27,262 bases of DNA from an uncultured Oscillospiraceae bacterium (lineage in GTDB: Bacteria; Bacillota; Clostridia; Oscillospirales; Acutalibacteraceae): assembly GCA_900553525.1 (NCBI GenBank), contig USDZ01000003.1, positions 1 through 27,262 of the forward strand. The letters run 5' to 3'. Shown in pieces: positions 23,599-27,262 of this stretch (its first letter is position 1; each line of letters starts with the position of its first letter). The notes below the pieces were generated by a model. It saw nothing but the letters and a program-made list of their open reading frames with translations. It searched no databases and was not told the DNA's origin. Both the position numbers and the translations under genes were made by a program.

Positions 23599-25275
23599 TC
23601 AGTCCTCGTCCATTTCTTCGATGATCTCCTCCACGGTCCCTCCCGGTGGAATCATGGGTAAGACGTTAGCATCGGGTGAGATCTGGCAGTCCACCAGGAC
23701 GGGCCCGCTTTTTCCCAGAGCGGCCCGCAGGACAGGCTCAATGTCTCCTGTTGTGGTAATCCGCATACCGGTACAACCGAAGGCTTCAGCCAGCTTTACC
23801 AGGTCGGTCTTGCGGTGAGGATCGGTAGCTGAGAAGCGGCGTCCGTAAAAAACTTTCTGCCACTGCCGCACCATTCCCAGCACCCGGTTGTTCATCACCA
23901 CCACCACGATGGGCAGGTTATAAGACGCCAGGGTGGTCAGTTCATTCAGATTCATATGTATGCTGCCGTCCCCGGAAACCAGCACAACCCGTCGATCGGG
24001 AAATGCCGCTTGCGCGCCGATGGCGGCACCCAAACCGTAACCCATCGTGCCGAGTCCGCCGGAACTCAGCAGAGTTCGAGGCTGCCGGAATTCAAAATGC
24101 TGGGCTGTCCACATTTGGTGCTGTCCCACATCGGTAGCGACAATGGTATCATCTGGGGTCAGCCGACGCAGGGTGCGCAGGATCTCGAGAGGATCGGCCG
24201 GATCAGCCTGGGATGCGGACGGCGCCGGAACTTTCCGTTTGAGCGCCGTCACTTGTTCCACCCAAGCCGGATGGGTCCGCCGGTCCGTCCGCTTTGTCAA
24301 GATACCGAGCACCTCTTTGAGATCACCGGCCAGCCGGACCGTTACCGAGACGTTTTTATCGAACTCCGCGTGATCGATATCCATATGGATCACTTGAGCA
24401 TGAGGAGCGAAACCGGTGGTACTCCCCGCCACCCGATCGGAAAAACGGGCTCCACAGGTCAGAAGCAAGTCACATTCCCGGGCCGCGCGGTTGGCCGCCA
24501 AAGTACCGTGCATCCCCACCATGCCGAGCCAAAGCCGGTGATCCGGTGGGAACCCGCCAAGCCCCATCATGGAAGAGCAAACCGGGATATCCTGTCCCTC
24601 CGCCAAAGCGAGAAGCTCAGCTTCCGCGCCGGAGGAGATAACGCCTCCGCCGAAATAGATCAGTGGTCTCTCACTGCTTTTCAGCCGGTCAAGAGTCATC
24701 TGGATCCGTTCTTCTTTCGGGGGAATATGGGGCCGTGGCTCCACCGCAGGGCAGGGTTCATACTCCGTCACGGCCGCTGTGATATCCTTAGGCAGATCGA
24801 TGAGTACCGGACCAGGCCTGCCGCTCTGGGCGATTTGAAAAGCCTGACGCACCGTGTCGGCCAAATCCTCCACCTGCTTGACAATAAAGTTGTGTTTGGT
24901 GATCGGCATAGTAATACCGGTAATATCCACTTCCTGAAAAGAATCCCGTCCAAGCAGAGGCACCGCCACATTGCCGGTGATCGCCACGATTGGAATAGAA
25001 TCCATATAAGCCGTCGCGATACCGGTGACCAAATTGGTTGCACCTGGTCCCGAGGTGGCGATGCAGACCCCGACACGGCCGGTGGCGCGAGCATATCCAT
25101 CCGCCGCATGAGAAGCCCCCTGCTCATGGGCGGTCAACACATGCCGGATACGATCACTGTATTTATACAGGGCGTCGTAAATATTGAGTACGGCTCCGCC
25201 GGGATAGCCGAATACGGTGTCCACCCCCTGTTCGAGCAGACATTCCACCAATATATCCGACCCGTTTCGCTTCAT
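23599..25275 (-). CDS. ilvB: Acetolactate synthase, large (catalytic) subunit
   Basis: The 558-residue thiamine diphosphate enzyme makes acetolactate or acetohydroxybutyrate, the first common step of valine, leucine and isoleucine synthesis. The catalytic glutamate is E51 in LTAHEQGASHAADGYAR. The ThDP/Mg motif is VSGDGSIHMNLNELTTL followed by VVMNNRVLGMVRQWQ. FAD-binding middle domain features are also in place. It is the first gene of the operon, and a T-box leader with its own consensus promoter lies immediately upstream. The start ATG 25275 has AAGGAACGG before it. Confidence 0.97.
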   Translation of the reverse strand: MKRNGSDILVECLLEQGVDTVFGYPGGAVLNIYDALYKYSDRIRHVLTAHEQGASHAADGYARATGRVGVCIATSGPGATNLVTGIATAYMDSIPIVAITGNVAVPLLGRDSFQEVDITGITMPITKHNFIVKQVEDLADTVRQAFQIAQSGRPGPVLIDLPKDITAAVTEYEPCPAVEPRPHIPPKEERIQMTLDRLKSSERPLIYFGGGVISSGAEAELLALAEGQDIPVCSSMMGLGGFPPDHRLWLGMVGMHGTLAANRAARECDLLLTCGARFSDRVAGSTTGFAPHAQVIHMDIDHAEFDKNVSVTVRLAGDLKEVLGILTKRTDRRTHPAWVEQVTALKRKVPAPSASQADPADPLEILRTLRRLTPDDTIVATDVGQHQMWTAQHFEFRQPRTLLSSGGLGTMGYGLGAAIGAQAAFPDRRVVLVSGDGSIHMNLNELTTLASYNLPIVVVVMNNRVLGMVRQWQKVFYGRRFSATDPHRKTDLVKLAEAFGCTGMRITTTGDIEPVLRAALGKSGPVLVDCQISPDANVLPMIPPGGTVEEIIEEMDED

Positions 25276-25284
25276 CGTTCCGTT

Positions 25285-25606
25285 CCTTCCTTTCCGGGGA
25301 TCTTCCCCTGCAAAAAAGCCCTCGTCTCCTTTTTGTAAAGAGACGAAGGCCGATTCCTCCGCGGTACCACTCTTTTTGCTTCCAGGGAAGCCGCTTACCG
25401 CACGGGAGCAAAGCTCCCCCGCATCCCGTTAACGGTGGGAAACCGGCCGAGCCTACTCTCCGGGAAACCGGAATTCAGCCAGGCAGCTCCGGGGCGAGCC
25501 CGGCGGACACCGCTTGCGGCCTCGCACCAACCGGCCGCTCTCTGAAAGACGGATTGCCCGCTTTCTCCCCTTCATCGCTGTTCCATCCTGTGTATAGTGA
25601 GGTGAA
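25285..25606 (-). ncRNA. T-box leader RNA upstream of ilvB
   Basis: Minus strand: the T-box GAGTGGTACCGCGG (25359-25372) is followed by a terminator whose 5' arm it can displace. Upstream is a stem I with AGAGAG, a distal GGTTGGTGCGAG loop and GAGTAGGC near its base. The bulge reads UGGU, which pairs with a tRNA ending ACCA, i.e. discriminator A, as in Leu, Ile, Val and Phe tRNAs. The specifier loop seems to be TGAATTCCGG, and no usual CUC/AUC/GUC codon is visible in it. Uncharged tRNA should allow read-through into ilvB. Confidence 0.93.
25312..25350 (-). terminator. Terminator of the ilvB T-box
   Basis: GCCTTCGTCTC and GAGACGAGGGC (minus strand; arms 25340-25350 and 25318-25328, one mismatch) are followed by TTTTTT. 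It lies just after the T-box sequence. Confidence 0.85.
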
Positions 25607-25613
25607 TGGATTT

Positions 25614-25642
25614 ATTATAGATCAACGGCAACGAGTTGTCAA
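25614..25642 (-). promoter_or_regulatory. Consensus sigma-A promoter of the ilv-leu operon
   Basis: Minus strand: TTGACA (25637-25642), 17-bp spacer, TATAAT (25614-25619), a perfect match to consensus, as expected for a gene set controlled mainly by attenuation. Confidence 0.9.
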
Positions 25643-25799
25643 GCAACGTCCTTTTACTCCAGGTTCCTTTGTGTAGAGCTACAATACATATTGGACAGGA
25701 GGGCAAGAAAAAGCGAATAAAAAAAGTAGAAGGACAGAGCCATCATAGGGTATAGTTAAGTTGCAACACCAAACAACCCAAAAAGGAGCTCTGTCCCTC

Positions 25800-26750
25800 A
25801 TGAGTAAAAGTATAACACAAGACATGCGGTATCGGCAATCCCTAATGCAGTATGCAGCCAAATATGGCGTGAGCCGTGCAAGCCGGAAATACAACAAGAG
25901 CCGGTCATATATCTACTTCTGGAAGGCACGCTGGGATGGAAGTATGGCGTCCCTGGCTTGTCAGTCCAGGCGCCCCCATCACCATCCAAACCAACACACA
26001 GAAGCGGAACTGAAGCTCATCCGAGACATGCGGAGGAGGAATCCCACGCTGGGAATGGTAGAACTCTGGCACCGGCTCCGCAAACGTGGGTATACCCGCT
26101 GTCCGGAAAGTCTGTTCCGGGTCATGCGCAAGCTGGGGATGTTCCCGCAGCCAAAGGTCAAAGCAGCCTACAAGGCAAAGCCATACGAACAGATGCAGTA
26201 TCCCGGCCAGCGCGTTCAGGTAGATGTGAAGGTGGTGCCGATGAAATGCCTAACAAACCCGGAAGAACGGCTATACCAGTATACGGCGATCGACGAATAT
26301 ACACGCCTTCGCTATCTGGGCGCATATCCAGAACAAAGCACTTACTCCTCCGCTGATTTCCTGGAGAAAATGGTGGCATGGTTCAAACGCCGTGGTGTGC
26401 GGGTAGAGTGCGTGCAGACAGACAATGGCATTGAGTTTACCAACCGTTTTTCGACCAACAAGAAGAACCGGCTCACACGCTTTGAGCTGACCGCTGCACG
26501 CCTTGGGATCCTGCACAAGCTGATTCGCCCCTACACACCTCGCCACAACGGCAAAGTAGAACGCAGTCACCGCGAAGACCAGAAGCGATTCTACGACACA
26601 CATCGTTTCTTCTCTCTTGCCGATTTTGGTGTGCAGCTCGCTGCACACCAAAATCGCTCCAACGACTTACCTATGCGCCCCCTTGCCTGGCTCTCCCCGA
26701 AAGAAAAACTTGCTGCTTTCTTTGAATCTCTCGCTGTACAAGATGTTTGA
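25800..26750 (+). CDS. DDE transposase with rve integrase core
   Basis: A 316-residue transposase. The N-terminal third is a helix-turn-helix DNA-binding part (SLMQYAAKYGVSRASRKYNKS) and a second HTH-like segment. The C-terminal part is an integrase core with the acidic triad in QVDVKVVP, VQTDNGIEFT and NGKVERSHRED. The start ATG 25800 is preferred because AAAAAGGAG lies before it; a TTG at 25761 would add 13 residues. Near its 3' end the coding sequence contains a perfect 16-bp palindrome (26621-26656). The gene appears intact. Confidence 0.9.
   Translation: MSKSITQDMRYRQSLMQYAAKYGVSRASRKYNKSRSYIYFWKARWDGSMASLACQSRRPHHHPNQHTEAELKLIRDMRRRNPTLGMVELWHRLRKRGYTRCPESLFRVMRKLGMFPQPKVKAAYKAKPYEQMQYPGQRVQVDVKVVPMKCLTNPEERLYQYTAIDEYTRLRYLGAYPEQSTYSSADFLEKMVAWFKRRGVRVECVQTDNGIEFTNRFSTNKKNRLTRFELTAARLGILHKLIRPYTPRHNGKVERSHREDQKRFYDTHRFFSLADFGVQLAAHQNRSNDLPMRPLAWLSPKEKLAAFFESLAVQDV
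26621..26656 (+). repeat. Perfect 16-bp hairpin inside the transposase gene
   Basis: CGATTTTGGTGTGCAG (26621-26636), loop CTCG, CTGCACACCAAAATCG (26641-26656). It lies within the coding frame (residues ADFGVQLAAHQNRS) about 110 bases before the right end of the element. Confidence 0.9.
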
Positions 26751-26803
26751 CAAACCTACACAGCGCACTGCACCACTTTATAGCGCAAGGAAGATACAAG
26801 GGA

Positions 26804-26832
26804 TTTACTTTTTTCCAATCCTATGCTATAAT
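26804..26832 (+). promoter_or_regulatory. Probable promoter of the RNHCP leader transcript
   Basis: -35 TTTACT (26804-26809), 17-bp spacer, -10 TATAAT (26827-26832), the latter preceded by ATGC. It lies 40 bases past the end of the insertion sequence. Confidence 0.6.
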
Positions 26833-26862
26833 ATAGGAAACAAGACGAAGGGGAGTGGCTTG

Positions 26863-26883
26863 ATGTCGGCTATCTGCAAATGA
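26863..26883 (+). CDS. Possible six-codon leader peptide (MSAICK)
   Basis: ATG 26863 follows AAGGGGAG (26848-26855) at 7 bases and closes at TGA 26881. It stands just after a promoter and just before a hairpin plus T6, the layout of ribosome-sensing leaders. There is no independent proof of translation. Confidence 0.4.
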   Translation: MSAICK

Positions 26884-26903
26884 TCGGGCAATAAAAATGT
26901 TAT

Positions 26904-26927
26904 CCATCTAAATAGGATGGGTTTTTT
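26904..26927 (+). terminator. Weak hairpin plus T-run after the short ORF
   Basis: CCATC (26904-26908) with GATGG (26916-26920), then GTTTTTTG. Short stem, clear T6; a possible early terminator in the RNHCP leader. Confidence 0.4.
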
Positions 26928-27018
26928 GTTGTGCGTTTTTTGCGGATTGTTGTGCAGGCTGGTCTCTTTCCAAATCTATTTTTGGCTGAATTTTTTTGTT
27001 GAATCCTTTTTCAATGGT

Positions 27019-27039
27019 ATTGTACAAAAATTGTACAAT
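27019..27039. repeat. Perfect palindrome, possible operator
   Basis: ATTGTACAA - AAA - TTGTACAAT, a 9-bp dyad with a 3-base centre, in the leader of the RNHCP gene. It looks like a protein-binding site more than a terminator because no T-run follows. Confidence 0.6.
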
Positions 27040-27079
27040 GCGCTTTTATGCCCAACAAATTCGTCTAGAAAAGCGTACC

Positions 27080-27114
27080 GGATAACCCATCGTATCGAGG
27101 GTTATCCTTTTTTA
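27080..27114 (+). terminator. Strong terminator upstream of the RNHCP gene
   Basis: GGATAACCC (27080-27088) with GGGTTATCC (27099-27107) and TTTTTTATT after it. It lies about 60 bases before the gene start, so it is likely an attenuator unless a separate promoter follows it. Confidence 0.8.
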
Positions 27115-27172
27115 TTGTCCTGACACTGGTATCATACAACTGCATTCTATTGTGTTAAGGAGAATAAAATCA

Positions 27173-27262
27173 ATGAACCGTGAAAACAAAAAGAAACACT
27201 TTAAAAAAGGGTATTATAAAACACATGCATGTACGGATAGCTTTACCTGTAAGCAGTGCGGA
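27173..27262 (+). CDS. RNHCP-domain protein, 5' part only (runs off right edge)
   Basis: Thirty codons are visible from ATG 27173, after AAGGAG at 27157-27162. The N-terminus, MNRENKKKHFKKGYYK then DSFTCKQCG, matches the start of RNHCP-domain proteins, small cysteine-rich and probably zinc-binding proteins of unknown function; the RNHCPNC motif itself would lie beyond the edge. The region before it holds a promoter, a mini-ORF, two terminators and a palindrome, which implies a regulated leader. Composition is AT-rich compared with the centre of the window. Confidence 0.7.
   Translation, partial: MNRENKKKHFKKGYYKTHACTDSFTCKQCG

Larger units (their letters stand above)
25670..26762 (+). mobile_element. 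Insertion sequence, about 1.09 kb, probably IS481-like
   Basis: One transposase gene is flanked by imperfect inverted repeats of about 29 bp: the left end TGTGTAGAGCTACAAT (from 25670) and the right end, read on the minus strand, TGTGTAGGTTTGTCAA (from 26762). They agree at about 18 of 29 positions, including TGTGTAG at the tip and ACAT, TTG and ACAG inside. I see no direct repeat next to the ends. Size and single-ORF layout fit IS481; assignment to a family needs a database search. Confidence 0.75.

Noticed and set aside
23956..25338. Plus-strand frame of 460 codons
   Set aside because: Antisense to ilvB and running into the T-box; long only because GC-rich codons avoid stops on the other strand.
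25655..26775. Target-site duplication flanking the insertion sequence
   Set aside because: Bases next to the two ends do not repeat; no duplication can be claimed.
26917..27123. 68-codon hydrophobic frame after the insertion sequence
   Set aside because: It covers two terminators and a palindrome, has no ribosome site, and its hydrophobicity comes from T-rich DNA.

Overview
The window reads as a Firmicutes chromosome segment, most likely from an anaerobic gut-type Clostridia (Oscillospirales/Ruminococcaceae-like) genome. The grounds are strong AAGGAGG ribosome binding sites, sigma-A promoters, T-box and cobalamin leader RNAs, an AbrB regulator with a C-terminal cysteine pair, a TmcAL next to acetate kinase, and protein sequences that resemble clostridial families. 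No tRNA, rRNA or CRISPR array was seen.

Layout. (1) Positions 1-4160, minus strand, are visibly AT-richer than what follows: the 5' part of a secreted-protein gene under a cobalamin riboswitch, a FAD-dependent dehydrogenase, a stand-alone AICAR formyltransferase, and most of an IMP cyclohydrolase (PurO type). (2) Positions 4160-9010, minus strand, are GC-rich: a purine operon transcribed purE-purC-purF-purM-purN-purO-AICAR formyltransferase. It is preceded by a promoter, a 28-codon leader ORF and an overlapping terminator that look like an attenuator. The composition changes inside purO. (3) Positions 9050-14860: a GT2-GtrA fusion, a membrane-anchored metallophosphoesterase, a cardiolipin synthase, a CmpB-type membrane protein, and a decayed stretch in which an ABC-transporter fragment is fused to alpha/beta-hydrolase fragments. 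(4) Positions 14860-20570: feoAB with a palindromic iron-box-like operator, an AbrB-type regulator, acetate kinase, and the divergent acetate-using tRNA ligase TmcAL. (5) Positions 20640-25640, minus strand: a branched-chain amino acid operon ilvB-ilvN-leuC-leuD-ywlG behind a consensus promoter and a T-box leader. (6) Positions 25670-27262: a 1.09-kb insertion sequence, then an AT-rich leader with a tiny ORF, two terminators and a palindrome, leading into an RNHCP-type gene cut by the window edge.

How the genes work together. The purine operon covers PRPP amidation, cyclisation, carboxylation/mutation, SAICAR synthesis and the last two steps. purD, purL/Q/S and purB are not in this window. 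The bifunctional PurH is replaced by two separate proteins. The ilv-leu operon encodes acetolactate synthase and isopropylmalate isomerase; leuA, leuB, ilvC and ilvD must lie elsewhere. AckA makes or consumes acetate and ATP, and TmcAL uses acetate and ATP to modify elongator tRNA-Met.

Most notable: the purE leader, whose ORF runs through the terminator as in E. coli pyrBI; a PurF with glycine where the catalytic N-terminal cysteine should be; the composition break inside purO, which is either recombination or an assembly chimera; the chimeric pseudogene; a T-box whose specifier does not read cleanly as a branched-chain codon; and the RNHCP leader.
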